Positions 45,841 to 58,480 of a stretch of DNA of 64,000 bases are shown piece by piece. The stretch is from Nageia nagi (Eukaryota; Pinophyta): contig JBITNC010000001.1 in the NCBI GenBank assembly GCA_050084985.1, forward strand, positions 4,650,001-4,714,000. The letters run 5' to 3'. Under the pieces are notes generated by a model, which saw nothing but the letters and a program-made list of their open reading frames with translations, was not told the origin of the DNA and did not search any database. Position numbers and translations under genes: made by a program. Each line of letters starts with the position of its first letter. Positions within the stretch are counted from its first letter, which is position 1.

Positions 45841-48840
45841 CAAAGAAAAAAAGAATATTCAAGCTGGTTTTGCTATAGCACTCTACTCCATGTCTCAATT
45901 TTTTCATTTGATTGGATTGTTGACCCTAGTTGCACTAATCACCTATACTTTGAAAAGGATAAGTTTGAGAACTTTCACAAGTATAGAAAAGATGCAGTTA
46001 TAATAGGTGATAACTCTATATTTGAAGTCCAAAGCATTGGAAGTGTGTTAATTCACAATAAGGTTCTTAAAAATATGCTCTATGTTCCTAAGCTTAGGAT
46101 GAACCTTCTCTCCATGATTCAAGTTGCAAGGAAAAGGTAGAGTTCAACTCTCAATCTTGGTTCATAAAAAATTTACTTACAACATTGGTTAAAGGATCAG
46201 TGAAATATGATCTCTACATTATGGATCAAGTCCCATCAAAGATGTGTCTTGCTACAAGTGTGTGTTCTAGAGGAAATCATTGAAATCAATGTTTAGGGCA
46301 CCTTAACCATAAGAGTATTCAAGTCATGAAAGACCAAGAATTTGTGAAAGGTTTTCCTTTGATTTCTTTTTCAATTAGTCTATGTGAGAAGTGATTCCTT
46401 GGTAAGATGCATAGGTAAAAATTTAAAAAAGATAAGGTAACAAGAGCATCTCAACCTCTTCAACTTATGCATTCAGATTTGATGGGTCCATTTCAAACTA
46501 AGTCACTTGAAGGAGCATCTTACATCTTGACCTTCATTGATGACTTTAGTAGAATGACCTTTGGGTATCTACTTGAGCACAAGGATCAAACCTTTGAAAG
46601 TTTCAAGAATTTTAAGGCCTTAGTTGAAAATCAAACTAACCTTAAAATTAAGATGTTGAGATCAGATAATGGAGAAAAATATAATAGCAATGAGTTCAAT
46701 ATCTATTGTGCTAAGTATGGAATCAAGAGGTAGTTTATGATTCCTTACACTCCTCAATAGAATGGTGTTGTTGAAAGGAAAAAAATAACAATTATGAAAA
46801 TGGCTAGATGAATGTTGGGTAATCTTTTTAGTTATTATGGATTGAAGCTATGAGCACTGCTATTTACACCTTGAATAGGTGTATCACAAAAGCTATTTAG
46901 GAGGAAAAATCCTTTTGAAGCATGATCAAGAAGAAAACCTAATACTTCTCACCTTAGGATATTTGGTTGTGAAGCATTCTCCTCCATTATTTTTGAGAAA
47001 AGGAAGAAGTTAGACAAAAAGGTTAAAAAATACATATTTATGGGTTATGATAGTCAGGTTAGAGGCTACAAGCTCTACTCTCTATCCTATAAAGAAGTGT
47101 TCATTTCAAAGGATGTAAAGTTTAATAAACTTCTTGAAGATTTTGCTTCTAATGGAGATGTTGATGATCCAAAGTACTCTTTAGTTGCACCTAGCTGGTT
47201 AGATATTAATATAGTCAAGTCATCTTAGGAGCAAAATTCTCCAACACAAAGAGTAACAAGGAGCATAATTTTGAATAAATTATTATTTTACAAGATTTAC
47301 AATAAGCATGAGCCCTCATCCTTTAAAAAAGCTTCAAAACATAAGTGCTATATGGAAGCCATGAAAGTGGAGTATGAGGTGCTTATGAAAAATAAAACTT
47401 AGGACTTGGTTCTTTATCCCAATGAGAAGAATATGATTTGCAATAAGTGAATCTACAAAGTCAAGTTCAATTCTATTGGGGATATTGAGAAATACAAGAA
47501 AAGGTTAGTAGCCAAAGGTTTCACTTAGAAATATGGTGTAGATTATAAGAAAACCTTTGCTCCTATGGAAAAGTTACCTACTATGAGAATTATCTTTGCT
47601 CTTTTTACAGCTCAAGGATGGAAATTTTTTCAATTTGACATCAAGATTGCATTTTTCAATGGTGAATTAGATATGAAAATATTTATGAATCTGGAAAGAA
47701 AAGAATCTTTTGTGTGTAAGCTAAAGAAGTCTTTGTATAGACTCAAGCAAGCACCTATAGCTTGGTATAATAAGATTTTAAGATACTTTATAGACATTGG
47801 GTTCTCTAAGTGTTTTTTTGACTTCGATCTATATGTGCTTAAATTGAGAAAAAAACATGGTATTGATTCTCCTTTATGTGGATGATCTTTTGATTACTGG
47901 AAATAATGATGAAATCATTCAAGAGTGCATATTCAAACTTAAATCAACATTTGAAATGATTGATATTGGTCTTTTGCACTACTACCTTGGAATGAAAGTA
48001 TATAAATATAAGGATTATACTTATCTTAGTAAATCTAAGTATATATCAAACATCTTGTAGAAGTGTGGAATAGAGAAGTGTATATATGTTGCAATCTCAA
48101 TCTCTCTTAGAATCACTATTTCTCTGAGCTCCATCTCTCAATTGGCTAATGCTATAGCTTACAGGCAATTAATTGGTAGTCTTTTGTATTTAACTATTTT
48201 TATGCTAGATATTACCCTTGCAGTGAATCTGATGGCACGATTCATCCAAAAACCATACGTTGAGCACCTCAATGTTATTAAGAAAATCCTGAGCTATGTT
48301 GTAGTACAAAGGATCTTGCTCTCAAGTATTCTAAGTTGCCCTTGTTTCTTCTCTTAGGGTTCTTAGGTTTTGATTATGGATGAGATAGAGATAATATAAA
48401 ATCAACCTTTATGTATGTTTTTAACATTGGTACAGGTGCTATCTCTTTGGCTTCTAAGAAATAAGCTACTATTTCTCTTTCTAACACATAAGCCAAATAT
48501 CATACCATGTCTATTATATCCCAAAAAGCTATTTAGCTAAGGAATCTTTTGAAAAAAATTGGGTACAAGTAAGGTGGCTCATCTTTGATTTCTTTAGATA
48601 ATTAATTAATGATATCTTTAGCTAAGAATCCTATGTTCCATTAGAGAACAAAATATGTAGAAATCCAAGCTTATTTTATCAAGAAGAAGGTTCTTGATGG
48701 CATCATACACTTGGAGTATTGTCCATCCACTTTGAACTCTGCTAATTTGTTCACCAAGCCCCTCCTAAAAGCTCAATTTTGTAAGCTTAGGGATGTTATC
48801 GAGTTGGTGAAGTTACCCTCAAGGGGAAGTTAAGTTATAA
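45841..48840 (+). pseudogene. copia B pol (PR-INT-RT-RNase H), broken
   Basis: Protease: around 45900-46120, with the usual D-S-G altered (VDPSCTNHL-like). Integrase: 46467-46733 with MHSDLMGPFQTKSL, FIDDFSRMTFGYL and RSDNGEKYNS (usual GGEY has GEKY), then 47040-47228. RT: about 47340-48060, with VKFNSIGDIEKY, FQFDIKIAFFNGEL, YRLKQAP and an intact YVDDLLITGNN at about 47872. RNase H: 48360-48530, degenerate. The tail LVKLPSRGS ends at a TAA (48831-48833). Stops from TGG or CAA (for example 46734, 47401, 47448, 47527) and indels at several places inactivate it. It is closest to copia A pol. Confidence 0.92.
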
Positions 48841-49548
48841 TTCTTGTGTTGAATTTATGTTTATGATGACAACTTCACCTCTAGAAGGATTTTGTACTAT
48901 ATAGTGTTGATTTTATTGTACACATTCATGGTAAGTTTACTTTGCATGAGGAATTTATTGTACAAATTTTAGAGCAAAACAATTGGCCAATATAGCACTA
49001 TTTAGTTATCCATGTGTGAGGAACTCTTATGTGTCTTTTAGCACTATTTAGTTACCCATATGTGAGGAATTCATATGTGCATGCTTTATTTTGTAATGAT
49101 AATCAACATATATTTTATATACAGTAGATGACTATGAGTTTTTCTTTGGCTTTGCATCTTCGTGATGACTTATAGTGAACCATTGATTAGTTTATGATGG
49201 CATTTTCTTGATTCATATATCCTTATGGATATGAGTATGATGTATCTAATTGATCTTGTTATTTGAGCTACTTATAACTTGCAAGTTCTCTTGAGAGTAC
49301 AGGTTACTTACTTTGGGTGTGCAAGCTTTTGGAGACTTTTCATGACTTCTAGTTGGATGAATACTTCATGTACATTGAAACTGATTATGGTTAATGATGG
49401 TATTTGGCAAAGTAGTGAATCTCAAACTAAATCTTTCTTCACAAATATGTAAAAAAACTTCATCTCTATTGTATCTATTTGGAGGATAACTCTCTTACTT
49501 TCTTTCTTCTCTCTTATTCACTCTATTCCAATATTGCATTAAAGGGAG
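48841..49548 (+). other. copia B 3' untranslated region and PPT
   Basis: Non-coding and collinear with copia A 13055-13764. It contains two copies of a GTGTGAGGAACTC / ATATGTGAGGAATTC unit (about 49010-49080). The purine tract AAAGGGAG (49541-49548) precedes the LTR. Confidence 0.7.
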
Positions 49549-50046
49549 TGTTGGAATGTGTAATGCATTATTGTAAAGGTTTTGTAATAATATCCTATGT
49601 AATTTCACTAATATTTAAGTGTATCATTAGATACCTTAAGTATTTAAGTGAATATGATAATGTAACTTATCCTACACTCCATGTCATGAGCATGCCCCAT
49701 GAGTTAAAAGATGTGCATGTCATGCTTTTGTACATTGGGTAAAAGGGTTATCCAAAGAGAGATTTTGGCTTATAAATAGAAGGCTCCCTCTTTGGATCAT
49801 ACACCAATTAGTGAAGTAAAATTATGCTATAGGATAGTGTTTAGGAGAAAAGTTTAGAAGGATTGTAAGAGTTCATATTTGTTAAGAAGTCAGATCTAGT
49901 TAATGGATGTACTCCTAGTTGGAGGAACCACTTACATCTTGAGTTATCTTTGTGAGATTGCTTTATGAGTTTGTTAGATGTGAATTGTGACTATTCATGT
50001 GATATTAGGAGTTTAGAGTTGCTTATGTTATAGTTCAATTCTCTCA
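49549..50046 (+). repeat. 3' LTR of copia B
   Basis: 498 bp, TGTTGGAATG...CTCTCA, with TATAAATA at 49771-49778. It is followed by the exact target duplicate CTCTT. Confidence 0.93.
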
Positions 50047-52069
50047 CTCTTATTTATATTCTAGTTTAGAAATTATAAATCAATGATATGTAAAGTTGAT
50101 ATCTTATGGATATCCAAGGCTCTTCACATACAAATTATTTATACATATACAATAATTTCTTTTAATGACCCCAACATATTTGTTTTTTGATTAACCATAT
50201 ATGAAACCATAAATTGTATAGTTTAGGTCCATTTTTATGAAAATTGATGATGTTTTGAGCATGTTATGAATGCAAGCATTGGGAAGATGAGGACAAGTTG
50301 AAGAAGTTGCTAATAATTATAGTTTGAAGTTTCATAACATCCTAATTGATTTTTTATATATATTAACTCCTTTGATTTTGCAAGGAATGTATGCTTCTCA
50401 AGTATTAAGTGCATAGTGAGTATATTTAATTATTCCATGTATAAATAAATTAACTAGATACCTCTTTTTGATATAAAATTTACTTTAATATATTAGCAAT
50501 ATTATTATTATCTCCATAAATTTTATTTACCATTAAGGTAAAATAGCCAAATTATTGAACCTATCTTATGGTCTAAAAAGGCAAAAAGAAAACCTAAAGG
50601 TATCATATGAATATTCTACTTGAAATTATTTGAAGCCCACATGGGTTGGCTCAAATTATTGTAAAATATTACAAATATTTAGCCAAGGGATAAATTTGTT
50701 AAAAATAAATGAGCCAAGAAAGAATCTATTTTCACCTACAAAATGGAAAAATATGATGCAATCAATAGTGAAACCTTTTGGAAATATTATCCCAACTTTT
50801 TGCTATATAAACACCTTGAGGGGGAAGGGATGTCTCGGTGGTGGCATGTTTATAGAGGAGATTAAAATTACTCTCATTTCCTTTCCCAAATTATAACTAG
50901 GTTCTTCTCTAATTATAGCATTTACTTGCTATAATTTATAATTCTATTTTATGAGTTGAATGCCATAATTTCTAATTTAACTTATAGTTCAGTTGGATAT
51001 TTTATATGTTGGCTCATGTGAATAGCATAAGTACTCTTTTAAAATTATCTATGTGTATTCTTTTGGGAATAAAGTATGATAGGAAAATAATGGTATTTTA
51101 AATTATTTTTAAATATTATACAAAGAAGCTATCACTAGTATTCTTGACATTACTTGTAATGTTGGAATTTATCTTATGAATTAGGAATCCCCATCACTTC
51201 CTTATGCATGTGAATAGTAGAACCATGAATCTAATTTGAATAATCAATCTCCATTGACTCAATACTCATTTATTTTCACTTTTTAATTTAGGATTGCAAA
51301 TATTGAATCGGTGCTTGTTTTGTTTCCTTTAGGACTAAGTCTTTGGGAATTCTGGGAGCAAACCGAGCCATAGTGGAAATAAAGGAGGGACATATTTGTA
51401 TCTTCACCATTTTATTTTCATTGAAGGTTGATCTAGTTTGGGGAAAATTTAGATGATTTTTTTGGGTCATTCATCAATTCCTAATCACTGCTTGGGTATA
51501 TAATGTTTTATTAGTTTATTTACTATGGAGTTTTGCATTCATAGAAATGATTTGTAAAGTTTTCTATAATAGATATTTCACATAGCTATTTCTCTATGAA
51601 CCATAGTGAAATCATGACCTTATTCATATATGTTTCTAATGTAAAATTTATGCTAATCATTCACCTTGGTTTACTACTAGTACAAATAGTGATATAGGAT
51701 GATACATATGGGGAATATGGATCCGGTATACATTTAGGAAATTGTTCATAATCTTTGGATATGGTCAAAATAAATGGTTGGTGATTTTATTATATTATTA
51801 TCAATTTAAATATATATGTATTAGGATTTTTCATATTCATATAGACCTTTATGTTGAATATCTTACACCAATTGCGTATATCATTGGAGAACTTGTGGGA
51901 AAAATGTAAAATGCCTATTACTATGTTCATCCTAGGTTTTTTTAATAATAAGATATTCTTCAAGAAATTGTTATTATGTTCCCCTAAAAACATAATATGT
52001 AGTTTCATGACCTTGTAGATATTTTCTTGTAGTATGAAACACACCTTTGTGAAGGAAACTCATATGATG
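50047..52069. other. No gene seen
   Basis: The right flank of copia B; it should join 23726 if B is removed. A GCTATATAAACACC box near 50802-50815 and a GGGGGAAGGG word after it look promoter- or LTR-like, but termini were not identified. Confidence 0.4.
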
Positions 52070-52938
52070 TGTACTATCAAAAAAGCAACCTTGTTAGTGA
52101 ATAAGATAAATAATATTAATATAAATATTTATTTTATTACTCTTGGATAGACCTCAATTTTATAGTTATGAATCTTTAGATTCATTTTTCCTTACCATAT
52201 GGGCTTTTACAAAATGATTTTTAGGACTCTATGGCCTCTAGCAGAGTCGTCGACATCCTAGAGCAATTGTTTAGCAATTAGTATTGGTTGTTGGCATTTG
52301 ACCCCTAGTCATTGGCATTTTTGTGTCTGTAGTTGCAAAATTTCAATTTTTTCTATTGAAACTTGCAAAAAATCATTACTTTCCTTTGATCTTCTTCGCT
52401 TAAATTTCTCAATTGTTCCATTATTCAACACCCATGGACCCTATACACATGTGAATAAAAAACACAATAAAACATACATGTTCATTTCAAAAAACAAAAC
52501 ATGGTATTCAAAGAAAAATAAACATGTAAAAGCATCAAAATTAAATTACTCAACTTACTAAGTTTCTGTATAGATTCTAATAGAGTAACTTTACTTTGAA
52601 ATTGGGTCCCTTACTTGAATACTGAAGGTTTGGAAAAGTTTCCATTTTGGAGATAAGAATTAGGATAAAAAAAAAGCTTATCCTTTTTTTCATGGTGATG
52701 ATCCAAAGCTTGGATGCTTAGGATGGATGATGAATCATCCATGATCCATAGCTTTATATCCAAGTCATTTAAAAACTTACCATTTTTGTTTTTCTGTTTC
52801 CAATCATAGAGTCATCAATGTTTTGCTTGAGTTGCTAGCATCCCATGTCAAATGTTGGCATTTGGCATTTATTATAATGCTTTTAATTTTTTTTACTTCT
52901 TTTGTATATCAAAATAGGGGTCTTTTTGGGTATCTACA
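52070..52938 (-). repeat. 3' LTR of the second gypsy element
   Basis: It starts TGTACTATC (start partly decayed) and ends GTATCTACA, 869 bp. Internal words shared with 23783-24667 include CAACCTTGTTAG and ACACCCATGGACCCTA. The minus-strand purine tract AAAAAGGAAAAAAAA follows (52939-52953). Confidence 0.75.
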
Positions 52939-52953
52939 TTTTTTTTCCTTTTT

Positions 52954-54962
52954 GAATTATCTGCTAATTCTAAGCAAAGGATAATTCAAAAATTTACCTT
53001 TCTAAAGGTGGATGTATTCAAATTTCTTAACTTGTGTTTTTGACTTTAGTCGATGTTTTGGATTGACCTATTCTCTATAATAAGGAAAAATTTTGATTGC
53101 TTGAATCATGATTAAACTATTTTTTATCTTTTACATTTGAAGTTTTTTGAAAATAGTGTTGTTGTATTATCAAAGTGAAACTTGTGTGTTATCACTATAC
53201 TGTATGCTATTAGTGGTAATTGCATGATGAGACTCTAGTTCATTTTTGCATGCCTAAGCTAACATGTGATAAGGAAGTGTACTTTATGCATACAATTGTT
53301 TTGATTATTCTTCTCTTTATCACAATAGTAGGGTTACATGATGATCTTGCATAAAATTTCATACTATGTATTTAGTTATGTTCAAGTTTTCATATTTTGG
53401 ATTACTTATAAGTGTTAGTTTTTCCAAAATATGTGACATTGATCAAAGTGAAAAGTAATACAATTATTCATTTTTTCCTTAACAAATTTTTTAATTTTAA
53501 TATATTTCTTTTATTTATCTCATCAAGGATACATGATGAGGGGTATAATATAGTGATTATCTAATCAAGGACTCATGAAGGTACATTTTAGTGTTGCCTC
53601 ATCAAGAACTCACTATGAGATGCTAGGGGGTTTTAAATTTTTTTGTATTTTTTATTTTATCTATGTGTTTTTTGTTGCCTCATTTAGAACTCATAATGAT
53701 ATGCTAAAAATAGGGATTAAATATTGTGTATTTTTTATTTGTCTAAAAACAAAAATTCAATGCCTAAGTTGATGTTTAGAATTGACCTAATCTTTTTGAA
53801 TAATTCAAAATTGATTGATCAAATTATGATTAGTTCTTGTTCTAATCTTTTACACTTGACATTTTTTAAAAACCTTTATGGTGTATACCAAAACATTACT
53901 TGTATCTATCTTCATATTGTATGTTTTTTGTGGTAGTTGCATGATGAGACTCTAGTTTGTCTCTACACATCGAAGCTAGCATGTGCTAGTAAGCTTATCT
54001 TGTGTATACATTTATTTGAGTTTTGCTACTCTTTATCTTGTCAATGAGGGTACATGATGATCTTGCACAAAATGTCATATCATAATTTTGAATCATGTTC
54101 AATTTTTTGAAGCTCAAATTATTTGTGAGGTTCGACTACATTTAGACGTGTTACTTTGGTCAATTTAACAAGTTAAGAGGCTTGCTCATTGTGTTTTTTT
54201 GACATATTTTTGTTACCTCATCCAGGCCCCATGATGAGGTGCCTAAAGAGGGATTTAAATATTTTCTGTGTACATACATGTTTGTATTTGGATGTTTTTG
54301 TATTACCTTATCTAGAAGTTATGATGGAATGCTAGAGGAAGGGCTTGTATTTTTTGTTTTCATTTTTTAAAAAGTGATTGCCAATATTTTAGTCTAGTCA
54401 TAAAAACATTCTATCTCAATCACCAGTGTTCAACTTAAAATCATCAATGTTCGAGATCTTGGGTCAAATAAAAAGAAAAGGTGAGTTATCATTTATCTTT
54501 TACTAATTTTTAGATTTCTTATCATATTATCGTACTCTCTTCACCATTGACTGTGCATTTAGTTGCGTAGTCACTTGTGGTGAGTCAGCATGCCATTGAG
54601 GAGGATACCAACTATCTGAATGAGGTCGATCAAGGATGAGGTAGGATTTACAAACCTTCTTTTAATTTTTTGCTTAGTAATTCATTTGTTATGATTAAAA
54701 TAAAAAATAGAAATTGTAGGGTTAGTTATTTTATTTTTAGGATATTTTCATCCATTTAGATTTTACATTTAGGCTTGTTTTTAATTTTTTAATTTTTTTG
54801 AGCATTTCAATCATGATCATTGGCTAAGGCTAAAGGGCTTCAAGGTTTCTAGCATTTGCCCAATGGACATTGGTGATTCTGTAACTCAATTTTCTAATCA
54901 TCTATATTTTTCCTTTAAGTTAATTTTTTTTACTTAGTTTACCCTTATTTTAAGTTCAAGAT
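52954..54962. repeat. Spacer with a diverged ~720-bp tandem duplication
   Basis: The segment 53040-53560 recurs at 53758-54240 in diverged form. Shared words include GCATGATGAGACTCTAGTT and TACATGATGATCTTGCA. Shorter CATCAAGGA/ACATGATGAG words recur at about 53523, 53570, 53600, 53680, 54215 and 54305. The first gypsy element has only one copy (about 24790-25080). Confidence 0.65.
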
Positions 54963-55490
54963 ATTTTTGAGCCTAGGGATCATTATCCCACCATCCTATA
55001 GGAGGGACATCTATTTCTTACTTTTGTAGACCATACTTTTTTTTGGAGTGTGGGTTTTGGAGTTAGACCCTACATGGGTCGTATTCATTTGGAGTATCCT
55101 TTCATGGTAGCTTTGCTTAAGAGGTGAGACTCCACCACTTCTACTTTTCATCTCCTGAAAGGGGAGATAAATATCATAGTGGAGAACATCCATTGTCTCT
55201 ACCATTTTCCTATTCATTTCCAATGAATTTAAGACATCATGGATTAGGATGATGCTAGGACTTCTATCTCTTATTTGTATGGAGCTGATAGAGTTGTTGA
55301 CATCATGTCTAAGATCAACTTAGATGTTGTCAAGTACTTTTAGCATTAGCATGAAGATCAATAAGGGAGCATTAGGTTCTCCTTCTTGATGGGAATAATC
55401 TAGTGGTATGCTTTGCCTAACATGGGTAGTGATCGATTCTCATGGTCATTACTTCCTCAGATCATGGATAATGGATATGAATGAATGGTG
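54963..55490 (+). pseudogene. Antisense PMD fragment of the second gypsy element
   Basis: Homologous to the first part of the PMD at 25825-27860, on the same antisense strand. It reads YPTIL-stop-EGHLFLTFVDHTFF, VGFGVRPYMGRIHLEYPFMV, TFHLLKGEINIIVENIHCLY, SISYLYGADRVVDIM and SDRFSWSLLPQIMDNGYE. It keeps the VRPYMGRIH frame that is shifted by one base in the first element. It breaks off near 55490 with no C-terminal half, having lost about 1.8 kb relative to the first copy. Stops are again single transitions. Confidence 0.8.
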
Positions 55491-56530
55491 TAACTATTTA
55501 AATGTCAAACATAACATTATAGTCAACTTTACCTAGATCATAATAATAATATGTATATTATGAGGTGGAATGAATGTATAATATGATAAACAAGTGTACT
55601 GAATAAGATATTCAAATTAAATTCATCAAATAATCTTTTTGTTTTATTTCATCTACTAGTGATGATATAAAATAATATTATGATACACATAAGTTTATTA
55701 TGAACTCATGTGTGTGCAATGATATTTATTTCCTTCTCTTAATGCTCATAAGATTAATATTTAAATAGTATAAAATATGTAAGTTGATTCATCTGTATGA
55801 AACGTACAAAGGTCCATCGTAGAGACTAGACATGTTGTCACTTCATAAGGTATACCGCACTACCATAAGGACATCCATAGCCTCAATGAAGATTAACCCC
55901 TAGATCCTATTATAGCCTTGATCTATTTCCAATCAGACATTCATAGCCTTGATATAGGATATTGTAGTCACCAAAGAATTCTACTTTTTTTTTAATATCT
56001 TTTGAATCTTTTTTTTCTATTTGTTTTTTCTTCCTATCATATCTCTTAGGTTTGGGATGAAGAAAAATAATAGGATGAATAATCACTCGAAATTATGCTC
56101 AAGTAACATCTTTTTTTTGTTTCAAGATTTTAAAATGTGGTAAAGTACATGAGTTCACAATATCCTGAAGATGTATCAAGATTATATTTGTTTATCATCT
56201 TAAGTTTCAAAAACTTAGTAGAAGATATTTTGATAAAATCATACATGACTATTATATTCATAAACGACTTCTTTATTTATAATACAACTATATGTATGAG
56301 TAATACATGGATGGATGTATGATTTGTATATATAACTTGGTAAGTTATTGGAATCATCATGTTTGACACTTAATAGTTTATGATAATGGAAGTAGTAGAA
56401 AAAATAAAATGAACATAGTAGTATGGTATGGACACATAAGGCAACAAACCCATTAGCTAAGACACTTTAGAAATATAATTTTTGAGAATATATATATATT
56501 ATAATTTTTGTATTTTTTTTTATTTTTTAA
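55491..56530. other. Conserved non-coding block of the second gypsy element
   Basis: It parallels 28000-29250, including the words ATTAACCCCTAGATCC and TAGCTAAGACACTT. No ORF is present. Confidence 0.6.
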
Positions 56531-56835
56531 TCCTCATCTGACTCTTCGTGGTTGAATCCATGTCGTATGAAGGATTGTAATAATTGACTATGAGAGATGA
56601 GTTGAAAATGACATAACATACAAATAGCATGATTAACAGACCAATGTGTTGTATGATAAGTGATAGAAATAGAAAAAAATAGAATCGCAATAGGAAATGT
56701 TTGGGGCTACTATATGGGCAACGGTAAGTATGTTGAATGACTAACAAGGGTGTATTGACAATGGGCCACAAAATATAATGAGTCAGCATAAGAATGTATT
56801 GACATAGGTGTTAATTCTAATCATCCATATGAAGT
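56531..56835. other. No gene seen
   Basis: Flanking DNA between the second gypsy fragment and copia D. A hydrophobic minus-strand frame here has no recognisable domain. Confidence 0.4.
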
Positions 56836-57829
56836 TGTTAGAATTCCTAATGCATTATTGTTTAGTGTAAGAATAGCTTAAAAGTAAGAAAAAATGTTTA
56901 GTATTGACAATATATTGTTATTATACATATAAGCTTATATTTGGTTTAAATTCACTCTTTAGCGTAAGAATAGCTTAAAAGTAGGAAAAAATATTGTTAC
57001 TTAATATGACAATATATTTTGTTATACATTGTTTTTACATACTAACTTTTTATGTTCGTTGCATTTTCTTTAGAAAATTTGTTTAAGAGATTGTTTGTAA
57101 AACTTACAATTTTTTTATTTTAAAGCAAGTGCTTAAAAAGATTGTAATTTGTTTTTGGTAGTTGTATTCCTTTTTTAAAAAAAAAATATTATATTATTGT
57201 AATAAATTTTGTATATATATGCAAAAGAAAAGAATTTTTTGCTCCATTATAAAGAAAGCAGGAAAGTGTTATATATATATATTGCAATTTATAATATAAT
57301 TTTTTTTTAACATTTTGAAAATAGATATTGCAAAATATTTTACACTAATGGTAAAAGCCTTTATATTCATTTTTGTTTTTTTTGACATTCATGAAAATCT
57401 TCAAAAAAAAAAAAGAGCAAAGCCCCATTGTTAGGTGTAAAGTCAACTCTACAACCTGTATACGCTGCCCCTCTTCTCTGAATAAGGGTTTGAATTTGAT
57501 GGCCATTTAGGCTATTTGGTGTTTTTTCCTATCAAATACAACCATAATTTAAAAATTACGTGGAAAAGTTTATATATAAATAATATATTATTAAAAATTA
57601 AATATTTATTGTATATATATAGAAGTATAAACTATTAGATTTGATAGGTAAAATTCAAGAGCAAACCATCATTCAAAAATTTAATGAGGTAGGGCGTAAA
57701 GTCAAATTTAAATCTTGAAATGCTATTGGAAACCTCACATTTCCATTCAACCCTCCCCCTCTTCTTGGCAGGAAGATAAAATTATTCCAAGTACTTTTTT
57801 TTTAGTCATTTTGAGGGAGAGCTCTATCC
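56836..57829 (+). other. copia D LTR remnant, duplicated block and short leader
   Basis: An LTR start at 56836-56864 is followed by a tandem duplication. Copy 1 is about 56861-56930 and copy 2 about 56958-57028, both containing GTAAGAATAGCTTAAAAGTA. The remaining leader is much shorter than in A and B and lacks the TGCATG-type array. Confidence 0.6.
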
Positions 57830-58480
57830 ATGGCCACTCAGACAATAGGAGATCCATGGATAGCTCAAGCCCCTCGCTTCTTTGCACCTACCTACCCCTT
57901 GCAGCCTATCTCCTATCTTTGGGTGCCACTTGCAAAAATCTTTCAATCTCATCAAGAAGATGATGAAGATGTGGTAATATACTTAAATAAGATTATTGAT
58001 CTTAGGACTCAACTTGTGAGTTATGGGTGTAATTAGATTAATGATGAATTTATGTTGTTCATCATCTTACAAATCCTCTCAACCAAGTTTAGTCATTTCG
58101 TGACTATTATTGAGACTAGACTTGATGATGAAAAGGAAGTCTTCTCTCTTGAGAATATTTTTAGACTCCTCTTAAAGCATGAAGAAACCATCAACAAGAA
58201 GGTGTTGATTTCTTCCCCAAAGGAGTAAAATGTTGATTTAATTGTAACTAAGGCAACTCACTTCAACAAGAAGTTAAAAATCAAAGAAGTCCCCTTATGT
58301 TCATCCTAATAGAAAGATAAAGAAGTATGGAAATAATCATCATGATCATAAAGGAAATTCAAACACATCTTATGTGTCCTAAGGAAAAGTTTGACAAATA
58401 TTGTAACTATTTGGTATTTATGGTCACAAAGAGAACCATTGCTTTAAGAAAAAGAGAGGAAAATGGTAAAAGCAAATATA
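57830..58480 (+). pseudogene. copia D gag, broken
   Basis: The frame from 57830 has an N-terminus (MATQTIGDPWIAQAP) unlike A and B, then joins the family at FQSHQEDDEDVVIYLNKIID, LRTQLVSYGCN-stop-INDEFM. It continues to about 58220 (LDDEKEVFSLENIFRLLLKH). The zinc knuckle (58399-58440) is split by one base: CNY is followed out of frame by GIYGHKENHC, and the second Cys is lost. The first ~100 residues of the family gag are missing. Confidence 0.75.

Larger units (their letters stand above)
23727..50046 (+). mobile_element. Ty1/copia retrotransposon B, split by a nested gypsy element
   Basis: The outer limits are TGTTGGAATG at 23727 and CTCTCA at 50046, flanked by an exact five-base duplication CTCTT (23722-23726 and 50047-50051). 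A 17.8-kb gypsy element occupies 23783-41619 inside the 5' LTR. Without it and its duplicated target, B is about 8.48 kb, close to copia A. Order: 5' LTR (two pieces), PBS, leader of about 3 kb, gag, pol, 3' untranslated region, 3' LTR (49549-50046). All coding domains carry stops or frameshifts, but the RT YVDD motif survives. Confidence 0.93.
52070..56530 (-). mobile_element. Truncated second Tat-like gypsy element (3' part)
   Basis: It has the same arrangement as the 3' end of the 17.8-kb element: 3' LTR (52070-52938), polypurine tract, spacer, antisense PMD fragment (54963-55490) and the conserved downstream block (55700-56500, matching 28430-29250). Homology stops near 56530. Integrase and everything further upstream are missing, and no 5' LTR or target duplication was found. 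Confidence 0.8.

Noticed and set aside
56520-56789. Hydrophobic minus-strand frame that could be a membrane protein
   Set aside because: Short, in AT-rich flank, without recognisable motifs and not conserved with the related region of the first gypsy element.
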